Part shown: positions 1 to 6,308 of the stretch, piece after piece
Layout of the letters: every line of letters begins with the position of its first letter
Numbering within the stretch: the first letter of the stretch is position 1
Origin: Desulfuromonadaceae bacterium GWC2_58_13
Lineage (GTDB): Bacteria; Desulfobacterota; Desulfuromonadia; Desulfuromonadales; Trichloromonadaceae
Length of the DNA: 8,121 nucleotides
Assembly (NCBI GenBank): GCA_001825565.1
Contig: MHXM01000151.1
Location: 4,869 to 12,989 of the forward strand
Direction of reading: 5' to 3'
Notes under the pieces: model-generated
The model's database searches: none
The model's input: only the letters and a program-made list of their open reading frames with translations
What the model was told of the DNA's origin: nothing
Position numbers and translations under genes: made by a program

Positions 1-824
1 ATCCTGCGCACCGTTCGCTCCTCCAGCACCCGCAGTAATTTCCCCTGCAAGTCCGGGCGCATGTCGCCGATTTCATCGAGCAGCAGGGTGCCGCCGTCGG
101 CCAGTTCGAAGACCCCTTTTTTGTCGTTTTTGGCGTCGGTGAAAGCGCCCTTGACATGGCCGAACAGCTCCCCCTCGATCAGGTTTTCCGGCAGGGCGGT
201 GCAGTTGATGGCGATATAAGGCACGCTTTCGTAATCCTTCCGCGCGCCGAACCGCCAGTAATGGATATTGCGGGCCAGAACTTCCTTGCCGGTGCCGGAT
301 TTGCCGGTGATGAGGACCGATTGCACTCCGGCCTCGGCCATCTTGCGGGCGTTTCCCAGAAGGTCTTCGATCACGGCGGATTCGCCGAGAAAGATCCGGC
401 CGAGGGTCGCCGTGGTCGATTTTTTCAGGTACTCGACCTCATTCTTCAATCGGCTGTTGGCCAGCAGCTTTTCGAGGACGATCTTGACCTCCTCGATATT
501 GAACGGTTTGTTCAGGTAGTCGGCGGCTCCGTTGCGCATCGCCCGGATCGCCGATTCGGCGGAGTCGTCGGCGGTGAGCATGATGATCGGAAAATCGACA
601 TTTTCTTCCTGCAGCTGTTCGAGCAGATCGAGTCCGTCCGGTCCCTCGCCCAGATCGACATCCAGCAGCAGGGCATGTGGCTGCCAGGCGCAGATCTTCT
701 CCACCGCCCGGATCGGGCTGTTGAGCATGAAGACGTCGTATCCGTCCTTCTTCAACCCTCTGGCAAGAGTGCTGCTGATCAGTTCATCGTCGTCCAGAAG
801 AAAAATTCGTCCCTTATTGTTCAT
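1..824 (-). CDS. Sigma-54-dependent response regulator, NtrC family (C-terminus off window)
   Basis: This is a transcriptional activator of sigma-54 RNA polymerase, controlled by phosphorylation. About 274 codons are visible, reading leftward from the ATG at 824-822 off the window edge. Residues 1-120 form a receiver domain: acidic pocket D11-D13, likely phosphoacceptor D55 (LLLDVDL), T84 and K106-P107. The AAA+ domain starts near residue 145: Walker A GKSGTGKE (174-181), sigma-54 contact loop GAFTDA (226-231) and Walker B TLLLDEIGD (246-254). The arginine fingers and the Fis-type DNA-binding domain lie off the left edge. The loop differs from the usual GAFTGA at its fifth position. The start codon overlaps the kinase stop codon (ATGA), which implies translational coupling and makes that kinase the likely phosphodonor. 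The adjacent -24/-12 promoters are its probable targets. Family is certain; the targets are inferred. Confidence 0.96.
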   Translation of the reverse strand, partial: MNNKGRIFLLDDDELISSTLARGLKKDGYDVFMLNSPIRAVEKICAWQPHALLLDVDLGEGPDGLDLLEQLQEENVDFPIIMLTADDSAESAIRAMRNGAADYLNKPFNIEEVKIVLEKLLANSRLKNEVEYLKKSTTATLGRIFLGESAVIEDLLGNARKMAEAGVQSVLITGKSGTGKEVLARNIHYWRFGARKDYESVPYIAINCTALPENLIEGELFGHVKGAFTDAKNDKKGVFELADGGTLLLDEIGDMRPDLQGKLLRVLEERTVRR

Positions 825-2653
825 GCAGCTAATCCCCCTATTTTCTGTATCAGCGGCAGGATGATGATAAACGAAGTGCCGCGCTCCTTTTGGCTTTCGA
901 CGTCGATCCGACCGCCATGCTGTTCGATCAGTCGTTTGCAGATGGAGAGGCCGAGGCCGGTCCCTTTGCTCTTGGTGGTGAAGAATGGGTTGAAGATTTT
1001 TTCGAGGGCGGCCTCTGAAATCCCTTTGCCGGAGTCGGAAATCCGGATCCGGATGCTGTTTTCATCCTCCCTGTCCGTGGCGATGGTAATCGTCCCCTCG
1101 GTTTCCAGGGCGTCGACGGCATTCAGCAGGATATTCAGAAACACTTGCTGCATCTGGGCGGAATCGGCTTCAACCCGAGGCAGATCCGTGGCCAGCTCCT
1201 TTTTGAAATGGACGGTGAGTTCCGGTTTTCCGTAGGCGACCGCTTCGACATTGCCGAGGGTATTGGCGAGCAGTCGATTCATGTCAAACAGATCGAACTG
1301 GGGCTGAGGCGGTCGCCCATAGTTCAGCAGACTCTTGAGGAGCTTCTCCATCCGACCGATTTCATTTCCGATTTTGCCGAAAAGTTCCTTGTCCTCCGGC
1401 TTCAGTTCCAGATCCTCGGCCAGAACATCGAGTGAAATCTTGATGCCGGCCAACGGGTTCTTGATTTCGTGGGCCAGGCCGGCGCTCATCTGCCCGACCA
1501 AAGCCATCTGATTGGACCGTTGCATTTCTTCTTCGGCGCGCAACTGCTCGGTGATGTCGCGACAGAAGGTGAGCAGATGTTTTTGTTCTCCCTGTTGCAT
1601 CGGTCCCATGCTCAGGGCGACGTCGATCAAAGCGCCATCCTTTTTCTTCCGCTGGATTCTCCGGTGCTGCCATTCTCCGGAGTCCCCGGCTTTCCGGATC
1701 TGTTCCAGAAATTCCTGCTCCTGGCCGTCGGGAACCAGGTGGACGAGATTCATCGTTTGCAACTCGTCGATGGAATATCCGTAAAGATCGGAGGCCGCCC
1801 GGTTGGCGGACAGGATCAGTCCCGGCGGTTCATCGAGGCGGCTGATCATGATGGCCTCGCCGGCGGTTTCAAAAAGGGTCCGGTAGGATTTGTGCGCCGT
1901 TTCGAATTTTTGTTGTTCATCTTTAATGGACGCCGCCATGCCATTGAAGGCTCCCGCCAGCGTGTGAAATTCCCCTTTAAGCGGTTGGGCGATGCGGTAG
2001 TCCAGATCGCCGCGTTCCAGAACTTGGGCGGCATGGACGAGCGTGTCGATCGATCCGGTAAAACGTTTGAGAAAAAGACCCGCCATAATGACGATGGCCA
2101 CCGGACCCAGAACCAGGCAGGCCATCAGGAAATAGTTGGTGGCCTTGATATCCCCCTGGATTTTCGTAATCCGTTCGGAGATTTTACCCGCCGATGCGGT
2201 CGACAGCGTCTTAATGTCCTGGAGAAGATTTTCCCCCTGGGAAAAGGCCTCCATCCTGGCATTTTCCAGGCGAACATTGTTGGCCTGCATGGTCAACGAC
2301 CGGCTGAGCAGGGTCATGTAATGTTCAATGGCTTTGACAAATTCGCCGAGCCGGTGAGTGGTTTTTTCCGAATGATGGCAACTCAGGCAGATGTCCGCCG
2401 AATCCTCCAGGGTTTCGATAAGCGCAACCGAGTGGTCAAAGCTGCTGGCATGGGGCGAGCCCTGCAGCAACAAGTCCGTCTGCACCGCCTTGATATTGTG
2501 CTCCAGCTCCTCGCGGAGAAATTCCACCTGGTGAAAAGAAACCACTCTTCCCAAATTCAGGGTGACGCTCTGGATGGAGCTGGCGATATAGATCCCGCCG
2601 GCGATAAAGCAGAAAACCATCAGCGTCAATCCGAGAAGGACATTTTTTTTCAT
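821..2653 (-). CDS. Membrane sensor histidine kinase with periplasmic c-type heme motif
   Basis: A 610-residue inner-membrane sensor kinase, probable partner of the downstream sigma-54 regulator. Order of parts: TM helix 1 (about 5-25); periplasmic helical domain (about 28-172) with one heme c motif CLSCH at 89-93, followed by a second His (94); TM helix 2 (about 174-195); HAMP (about 196-250); PAS (about 255-370); HisKA with H-box AHEIKNPL and phospho-His 395; HATPase with N-box around N511, G1 DSGKGI (540-545), F-box FNPFFTTK (554-561) and G2 GTGLGL (564-569). All catalytic boxes are intact. The only CxxCH lies between the TM helices, in the compartment where cytochrome c maturation attaches heme, so heme-based redox or gas sensing is plausible. 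The start ATG (MKKN) gives a good N-terminal charge but has only a weak ribosome site; it follows the binding-protein stop by 14 bp, so coupling is likely. The signal is unknown. Confidence 0.95.
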   Translation of the reverse strand: MKKNVLLGLTLMVFCFIAGGIYIASSIQSVTLNLGRVVSFHQVEFLREELEHNIKAVQTDLLLQGSPHASSFDHSVALIETLEDSADICLSCHHSEKTTHRLGEFVKAIEHYMTLLSRSLTMQANNVRLENARMEAFSQGENLLQDIKTLSTASAGKISERITKIQGDIKATNYFLMACLVLGPVAIVIMAGLFLKRFTGSIDTLVHAAQVLERGDLDYRIAQPLKGEFHTLAGAFNGMAASIKDEQQKFETAHKSYRTLFETAGEAIMISRLDEPPGLILSANRAASDLYGYSIDELQTMNLVHLVPDGQEQEFLEQIRKAGDSGEWQHRRIQRKKKDGALIDVALSMGPMQQGEQKHLLTFCRDITEQLRAEEEMQRSNQMALVGQMSAGLAHEIKNPLAGIKISLDVLAEDLELKPEDKELFGKIGNEIGRMEKLLKSLLNYGRPPQPQFDLFDMNRLLANTLGNVEAVAYGKPELTVHFKKELATDLPRVEADSAQMQQVFLNILLNAVDALETEGTITIATDREDENSIRIRISDSGKGISEAALEKIFNPFFTTKSKGTGLGLSICKRLIEQHGGRIDVESQKERGTSFIIILPLIQKIGGLAA

Positions 2654-2667
2654 AAGCCGCGTTTCGG

Positions 2668-3576
2668 TTAATCGTCGAGAGGGAGGTCGCTGGTTAAATC
2701 CAGGCCGAGGTCGGCGGCGTAATCAAGCACCGGTCGATAGTCCCGCGCCGTGGTTTCGATAAATTTTTCTATCTGCATCTCCGCCAGAATCGAACGGCCC
2801 GCTTCTTTCCGATGCATGGTCAGCAAGTGTTGTTTCAATCCCTCCTTGAGATCGTCCGCCAGGTCGTGCCGGACCGCCAGCCCGTTGGCGGGAACGTGGG
2901 GAGAAATGGCGAGGATTTCCAACTCCCGCAGAAGCCGATGGTCGGTTTTTGCCAAGCGGTAAAAGACGGTGCTTTTGGCCGCACCGATATCGGCGTAACC
3001 GGCCAGGACTTCACGGATGGCATCCTCGTGATTGCCGCTGAAATACGATTCCTTGAACCAGCTTTTGTAATCGGCGATGCCGAGGGCCTTGAAATATGCC
3101 AGGGGCAGCAGGTAGCCGGCGGTGGTTGCCCGGTCGACTAAAACCAGGCGCTTGTCCCGCATGTCTTCAGCGGTGTGGATGCCGCTCCCTTTTCTGACGA
3201 AAATCAATCCGTAGTAGGTGGAGGCGCCATCGAGGTAACGGGGACGGGCCAAAGGCTCGACGCCGAGCTTCTCGATGGCGAGGGCTCCGGTGAAACTGCC
3301 GAAAAAGGCGCCGTCAAGATCCAGTTTATGGAAATTTTCAACGATGTCTCCATAACGCGGCAGCATTTTGATTTCCAGGGCGACCCCGAGTTCTTTGCCG
3401 AGTTGAGACAGCAACGGCTCATAATGTTTTTTCTGGGCAAAAATATCCTGCTCCGGGACCAGTCCGATTTTGAGCGTTCGAGAACCCTGCGCGGGAATTG
3501 AGCCTGAAGCCGGTTGCTCCTGGCGATTGCAGCCGACCGGAATCAGGAAAAACAGGAAAAGAACCATCCATCGCAT
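2668..3576 (-). CDS. PhnD-like periplasmic substrate-binding lipoprotein
   Basis: A solute-binding protein of the PhnD/phosphonate-binding family, probably anchored in the membrane facing the periplasm. With the ATG at 3576 it has 302 residues: a short lipoprotein-type signal (MRWMVLFLFFLIPVGC, lipid Cys 16, although Pro at -3 is not ideal), a polar linker, then the binding fold from TLKIGLVPEQ (34-43) through YYGLIFVRKGSGI (121-133) and TTAGYLLP (151-158), the segment matching the SGYLYP-type region of PhnD proteins. An in-frame upstream ATG at 3627 would add 17 residues. Neither start has a clear ribosome site, and 3576 is preferred only because of the signal sequence. No ABC permease or ATPase is present; the next genes are a kinase and regulator. 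Stand-alone or kinase-fused PhnD domains serve as ligand sensors in other systems (TtrS is a fused example), so a sensory role is more likely than transport. The ligand is unknown. Confidence 0.88.
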   Translation of the reverse strand: MRWMVLFLFFLIPVGCNRQEQPASGSIPAQGSRTLKIGLVPEQDIFAQKKHYEPLLSQLGKELGVALEIKMLPRYGDIVENFHKLDLDGAFFGSFTGALAIEKLGVEPLARPRYLDGASTYYGLIFVRKGSGIHTAEDMRDKRLVLVDRATTAGYLLPLAYFKALGIADYKSWFKESYFSGNHEDAIREVLAGYADIGAAKSTVFYRLAKTDHRLLRELEILAISPHVPANGLAVRHDLADDLKEGLKQHLLTMHRKEAGRSILAEMQIEKFIETTARDYRPVLDYAADLGLDLTSDLPLDD

Positions 3577-3674
3577 GAAGACGACAGATCCGGTTCGGAT
3601 TCCATCGGACGGTACTCTAGACATCATGATTCACGCATTCATTAGCTCTTGTTGTGTGATTATTCATTTCGATA

Positions 3675-3704
3675 TTTTTACCTTAACCATACCATTCATG
3701 TCAA
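3675..3704 (-). promoter_or_regulatory. Candidate sigma-70-type promoter for the sensor operon
   Basis: Read on the minus strand, a perfect -35 TTGACA (3704-3699) is followed after 18 bp by TAAAAA (3680-3675), 4 of 6 matches to TATAAT. Transcription would begin near 3668, about 40 nt before the upstream ATG at 3627. No GG-N10-GC promoter was found on this strand here. Single-site matches like this are common by chance, so confidence is moderate. Confidence 0.4.
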
Positions 3705-3817
3705 GTAACTAGACAACATTAGACTATTCGAATGCTAGTGTAGGTCGCCTTTAAACTCCTTAATGTTTCGAGGGAAGCCGTGGTTGCGAATGGATCAAAA
3801 CAATAGTGCGTGAGGCT

Positions 3818-3852
3818 CCGGGGGACCGGCGATCATGTCAACCGTTTCCCGG
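3818..3852. promoter_or_regulatory. Possible upstream activator site for the first sigma-54 promoter
   Basis: CCGGGGGA (3818-3825) and TTTCCCGG (3845-3852) form an imperfect inverted pair 77-111 bp upstream of the -24 element at 3929. The TTTCCCGGA core resembles the TTTTCCGGA elements upstream of the third sigma-54 promoter. This is the weakest of the three candidate enhancer regions and could be chance. Confidence 0.25.
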
Positions 3853-3928
3853 ACGCAAAATTTATTCCATGGTGGCTTGGTTGTGTAATGTAAGTTTTCG
3901 ATAATTAACGGTTTTTATCTATCGTGCA

Positions 3929-3944
3929 TGGCATGGTGGTTGCT
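3929..3944 (+). promoter_or_regulatory. Sigma-54 (-24/-12) promoter of the dodecaheme cytochrome
   Basis: TGGCATGGTGGTTGCT matches the TGGCACG-N4-TTGCW consensus at 11 of 12 positions. The invariant GG (3930-3931) and GC (3942-3943) are exactly 10 bp apart. The predicted transcript starts near 3955, giving an untranslated leader of about 87 nt before the GTG at 4042. Location, direction and match are all as expected for a real promoter. Confidence 0.85.
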
Positions 3945-4041
3945 GTCGATTGAGACGTCATCGCTGCTTCCGGTCTTCGTCCAGGGGGACTGAAGAACCC
4001 GATGGAACACTTGTATTACTATAACCCGATAGGTTTTGTGC

Positions 4042-4860
4042 GTGCATTTCTTCACTATTAGAGAGTTTGTTGATCGTCTTTATGGATATATTCTCATCGT
4101 TTCAACGCTGGCGCTGCTCGGCCCGGGCTTCGGTGTTCCGGCGGCGGAAGGGTCCGGCCTGCAAACGGGCGATTGCGGAAAATGTCATGGGTTCCAGACC
4201 AGAATGGTGGCCGCGAAGGGGGGCAAGCACGCCTCGGCGGTCGGTTGTCTCGACTGCCATCCGCAACATCCGCCCAAGGGGGAACAGACCATTGCCGAAT
4301 GCGTGACCTGCCATAAGGATCAACCCCATTTCCAGATCGGGGATTGTCTGCAATGCCACGTCGATCCCCATGAACCGCTGGAGTCTTTACGTGATCCGAT
4401 CAAGCCGGCGAGAAGGGAATGCCTGTCCTGTCACCCGGAGGTGGGGCGGCAAATGGCCAGCTCCGGCAGTCGGCATGCCGAGTTGTTTTGTAATCGCTGC
4501 CATGGCCGGCACCACCAGATTCCCGGTTGTCTGGAATGCCATGAAGCCCATGCGCCGAACCAATCGGAGGCCGAATGCCGGCGCTGTCATCCCGCCCACC
4601 AGCCGTTGACGATTATCCCATCCGGTTATTTTCCCAGGGAGGCCTGCCGGCCCTGTCATAAGCAGCAGGCCGACGATCTGGCCGCGACCGCAACCAATCA
4701 CGGTGGGCTCGCCTGTGTCTATTGCCACCAGGGACGACATCCGGCAACGCCCGCGTGCCAGAAGTGTCACGGCCTGCCCCATGTCCAGGCGATTCACGTT
4801 CGCCATCGCAGTTGTCTCGATTGTCATGGCGATGCGCATCGGCTGATCAGCCATCGCTGA
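4042..4860 (+). CDS. Secreted dodecaheme c-type cytochrome
   Basis: A multiheme cytochrome with 12 CxxCH motifs in 272 residues, one heme per roughly 20 residues of mature protein. From the GTG at 4042, the first Cys of each motif is at residues 45, 69, 87, 102, 127, 150, 163, 179, 202, 225, 239 and 258. At least a dozen further His residues are available, so bis-His ligation of most hemes is plausible. The N-terminus has a hydrophobic stretch (about 17-32) and a probable cleavage site after VPAA. There is no ATG in frame: candidates are GTG 4042, with AGG 8 nt upstream (preferred), or TTG 4036. The motif spacing is not that of an MtrA-type decaheme or a triheme PpcA-type repeat in any way I can recognise. 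The role is probably periplasmic or outer-membrane electron transfer towards the OmcS-like proteins downstream; this is inferred from context. A sigma-54 promoter precedes it. Confidence 0.93.
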   Translation: MHFFTIREFVDRLYGYILIVSTLALLGPGFGVPAAEGSGLQTGDCGKCHGFQTRMVAAKGGKHASAVGCLDCHPQHPPKGEQTIAECVTCHKDQPHFQIGDCLQCHVDPHEPLESLRDPIKPARRECLSCHPEVGRQMASSGSRHAELFCNRCHGRHHQIPGCLECHEAHAPNQSEAECRRCHPAHQPLTIIPSGYFPREACRPCHKQQADDLAATATNHGGLACVYCHQGRHPATPACQKCHGLPHVQAIHVRHRSCLDCHGDAHRLISHR

Positions 4861-4865
4861 CTTTT

Positions 4866-4905
4866 TTTGGGAATTTTCCCAGATCCATTTGGGAAAATTC
4901 CCAAA
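4866..4905 (+). terminator. 16-bp perfect inverted repeat: terminator or activator site
   Basis: TTTGGGAATTTTCCCA (4866-4881) pairs perfectly with TGGGAAAATTCCCAAA (4890-4905) around an 8-nt loop, starting 5 nt after the cytochrome stop codon and followed by TTTCTT. This would make a plausible intrinsic terminator. Each arm is also a near-palindrome of the form GGGAA-N2-TTCCC, and the structure lies 86-125 bp upstream of the -24 element at 4991, a typical enhancer distance. Similar elements sit at a similar distance before the third sigma-54 promoter. It may serve both purposes. Confidence 0.55.
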
Positions 4906-4990
4906 TTTCTTCACCGAGAATCATCCTTGACCTTTTTCCTTCATAGTTAATTGGTTGAGTTGATTTGTTGTTTATCAACTTATGTCAGAA

Positions 4991-5006
4991 TGGCACGGGC
5001 GTTGCT
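4991..5006 (+). promoter_or_regulatory. Perfect-consensus sigma-54 promoter at the NHL gene
   Basis: TGGCACGGGCGTTGCT matches all 12 defined positions of the -24/-12 consensus; GG is at 4992-4993 and GC at 5004-5005. Transcription is predicted from about 5017. That rules out the in-frame TTG 4951, ATG 4990 and probably ATG 5014 as starts on this transcript, and leaves only about 3 nt before the ATG at 5020. Confidence 0.88.
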
Positions 5007-5019
5007 TACCAATATGGTC

Positions 5020-6033
5020 ATGAAAAGATGCAAGTCGGGACGGTTCATGTCCCTCGTTTCCGGAATTTCCCTCTGTGGGGTACTGCTCTCCGCGGGCTCG
5101 GTCGAGGCCGGTCTGCAACAGAGCCAGCGCTCCGGAGCGGAACTCAAGGCCAATTTCCAATATCTGCTCTCCGATTTTTCCGGCCCCGTTCCATCTCAAT
5201 GGGCACGACTCGATTTCGATCCCCGGCAACAGGAAATCTACACTCTCAACCAGAGCCAGAACGAAGTGCGGATTTTCAATCGGCAGGGGATGGAGATCTT
5301 CGCCTTCGGCGGTGATGGGTCCATCGTTGCGTCCATCGATATCGCCGTCGGCGATGACGGCGATATCTACATGCTGGCGCGAGATTTCGGTCGGAACGCC
5401 ATTCAGGTGCTCGACTATCGCGGCGAGCCCCAACGGGTTATCGAGTTGCAAGGGCTCCCGGAAGAATTCCGGGGGTTCAACCCGGATCGCATGGAATACC
5501 GGGACGGCCGGTTCTATCTGCTGGATTCGAGGATGCTGTGTATCGTCGTCATGGAGGCTGGCGGAGGCTTCCTGAAGGGCTATGACCTGGGTCCCGATTT
5601 CGCCAAAAAAGCCGAAGAACAGGATCCCGAGAAGAAAAAAGCCCTGGCGCCCGAGATCAGCGGCTTCACGGTCGGTTCGGACGGCAGTCTGTTTTTCACG
5701 GTTCCCACCCTGTTCAGCGCCTTTCGCCTGAATCCGGCCGGGGTCCTCGACAGTTTTGGAACATCGGGCAGCGGACCGGGAAGATTCGGAGTCGTTTCCG
5801 GCGTTGCCACCGACCCGCGGGGCAACATCTATGTGGCGGACCGGTTGCGTTCGGTGGTCATGATTTTCGACCCCGCCTTTGTTTATCTGGGGGAGTTCGG
5901 TTACCGCGGCGACCGTCCGGAAGACATGATCGTTCCCGACGATCTGGCGATCGATCCCGCCGAGAACAGGGTCTTCGTCTCTCAGGCCGCGAACAAGGGG
6001 ATCGGTGTCTACTCGATCCATCTGGCCCGTTGA
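5020..6033 (+). CDS. Secreted six-bladed NHL-repeat beta-propeller protein
   Basis: A predicted exported protein of 337 residues from the ATG at 5020. Residues 1-30 look like a Sec signal (basic KRCKSGR, hydrophobic core, cleavage after SVEA). Six propeller blades can be counted by eye at roughly 64-97, 106-144, 158-190, 216-247, 262-294 and 309-333; the fifth (VATDPRGNIYVAD) is the most typical NHL repeat. A charged Lys/Glu-rich insert (about 196-207) separates blades three and four. No CxxCH or catalytic motif is seen, so a protein-binding or scaffold role is likely. Its position directly before an OmcS-like gene suggests help in export, folding or assembly of the cytochrome; I recall an NHL gene in the same place in Geobacter sulfurreducens. 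Start choice is uncertain: ATG 5047 has a weak GGGA ribosome site but loses the basic N-terminus, and the open frame extends back to TTG 4951 through the sigma-54 promoter. Confidence 0.88.
   Translation: MKRCKSGRFMSLVSGISLCGVLLSAGSVEAGLQQSQRSGAELKANFQYLLSDFSGPVPSQWARLDFDPRQQEIYTLNQSQNEVRIFNRQGMEIFAFGGDGSIVASIDIAVGDDGDIYMLARDFGRNAIQVLDYRGEPQRVIELQGLPEEFRGFNPDRMEYRDGRFYLLDSRMLCIVVMEAGGGFLKGYDLGPDFAKKAEEQDPEKKKALAPEISGFTVGSDGSLFFTVPTLFSAFRLNPAGVLDSFGTSGSGPGRFGVVSGVATDPRGNIYVADRLRSVVMIFDPAFVYLGEFGYRGDRPEDMIVPDDLAIDPAENRVFVSQAANKGIGVYSIHLAR
5338..5367. repeat. 12-bp perfect inverted repeat inside the NHL gene
   Basis: GATATCGCCGTC (5338-5349) and GACGGCGATATC (5356-5367) are perfect inverted copies with a 6-nt loop, encoding part of blade two (around IDIAVGDDGDIY). 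No T-tract follows, so it is not a standard terminator. It may be a chance result of the repeated Gly-Asp codons. Confidence 0.6.
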
Positions 6034-6041
6034 CATGCCTC

Positions 6042-6108
6042 GGGATTTTTCCGGAATCGGGCTCCGGGAGGATTTGGGAATTTTTCCGGAAGGGTTTTGG
6101 AAAATTCC
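6042..6108. repeat. Cluster of GGGAATTTTTCC-type repeats, candidate enhancer sites
   Basis: GGGATTTTTCCGGAA (6042-6056) is repeated directly as GGGAATTTTTCCGGAA (6076-6091), and an inverted version GGAAAATTCC follows at 6099-6108. GGAATTTTTCC (6077-6087) and GGAAAATTCC can pair with one bulged T, but no T-tract follows, so this is a poor terminator. The cluster lies 90-156 bp upstream of the -24 element at 6198 and shares its core with the dyad at 4866-4905. Binding by the regulator encoded at 1-824 is proposed, not shown. Confidence 0.45.
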
Positions 6109-6197
6109 GGATTAACTGCTTCGCACGGATCGCGGATAAATCAGATTAAAACATATAACAACTTGAAACAATTGAATAAAAAAGTTTTTTTTGAGGT

Positions 6198-6213
6198 TGG
6201 CACATGGCTTGCG
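6198..6213 (+). promoter_or_regulatory. Sigma-54 (-24/-12) promoter of the OmcS-like cytochrome
   Basis: TGGCACATGGCTTGCG has the invariant GG (6199-6200) and GC (6211-6212) exactly 10 bp apart and matches 10 of 12 consensus positions. Transcription is predicted near 6224, leaving a leader of about 85 nt, almost the same length as for the dodecaheme gene. The upstream 6113-6197 stretch is strongly AT-rich, as is common where DNA must bend between enhancer and promoter. Confidence 0.85.
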
Positions 6214-6295
6214 ATAGGTAGTTGACAAGTTCATGAAATCGTCCTCTCGGCGACTCCGGCGTCCCCGACAGGCGATCAACCACAAAAGAAGAAAT

Positions 6296-6301
6296 GGGAG
6301 G
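6296..6301 (+). promoter_or_regulatory. Strong ribosome binding site that sets the OmcS-like start
   Basis: GGGAGG lies 7 nt before the ATG at 6309. A longer in-frame ATG at 6294 overlaps this site and would give an odd MGGKK start; the site therefore supports 6309. Confidence 0.85.
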
Positions 6302-6308
6302 AAAGAAA

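Larger units (their letters stand above)
3628..4041. other. Divergent intergenic region, no gene seen
   Basis: This stretch of about 410 bp separates the minus-strand sensor operon from the plus-strand cytochrome genes. It is clearly more AT-rich than the flanking genes. No convincing coding frame or RNA gene was seen. It holds the sigma-70-like promoter for the sensor operon on the left and a sigma-54 promoter at 3929-3944 on the right. In between lies an imperfect inverted pair (3818-3825 CCGGGGGA with 3845-3852 TTTCCCGG) that could be an activator site. The remaining sequence, about 3705-3817, shows nothing assignable. Confidence 0.7.

Noticed and set aside
156..2671. Plus-strand open frames over the regulator and kinase genes
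   Set aside because: These are shadows of the receiver, AAA+ and kinase domains on the minus strand, whose motifs are complete.
3811..3870. Possible cyclic-di-GMP (GEMM) riboswitch, suggested by GGACGCAAA
   Set aside because: The other conserved parts (GGGCAAACC segment, GAAA-loop hairpin, second stem) are missing, and it lies upstream of the predicted transcript start.
4002..4061. Short frame MEHLYYYNPIGFVRAFLHY overlapping the dodecaheme start
   Set aside because: It has no well-placed ribosome site (the nearest purine-rich run is about 15 nt away) and no attenuator structure. A leader peptide cannot be excluded but is not supported.
4951..5019. Longer NHL protein starting at TTG 4951, ATG 4990 or ATG 5014
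   Set aside because: These starts lie within or just before the perfect sigma-54 promoter and its predicted start, and would bury the signal peptide behind extra residues.
4975..6036. Minus-strand open frame (about 353 codons) opposite the NHL gene
   Set aside because: The plus strand carries a signal peptide and six propeller blades; the minus frame has no recognisable domain.
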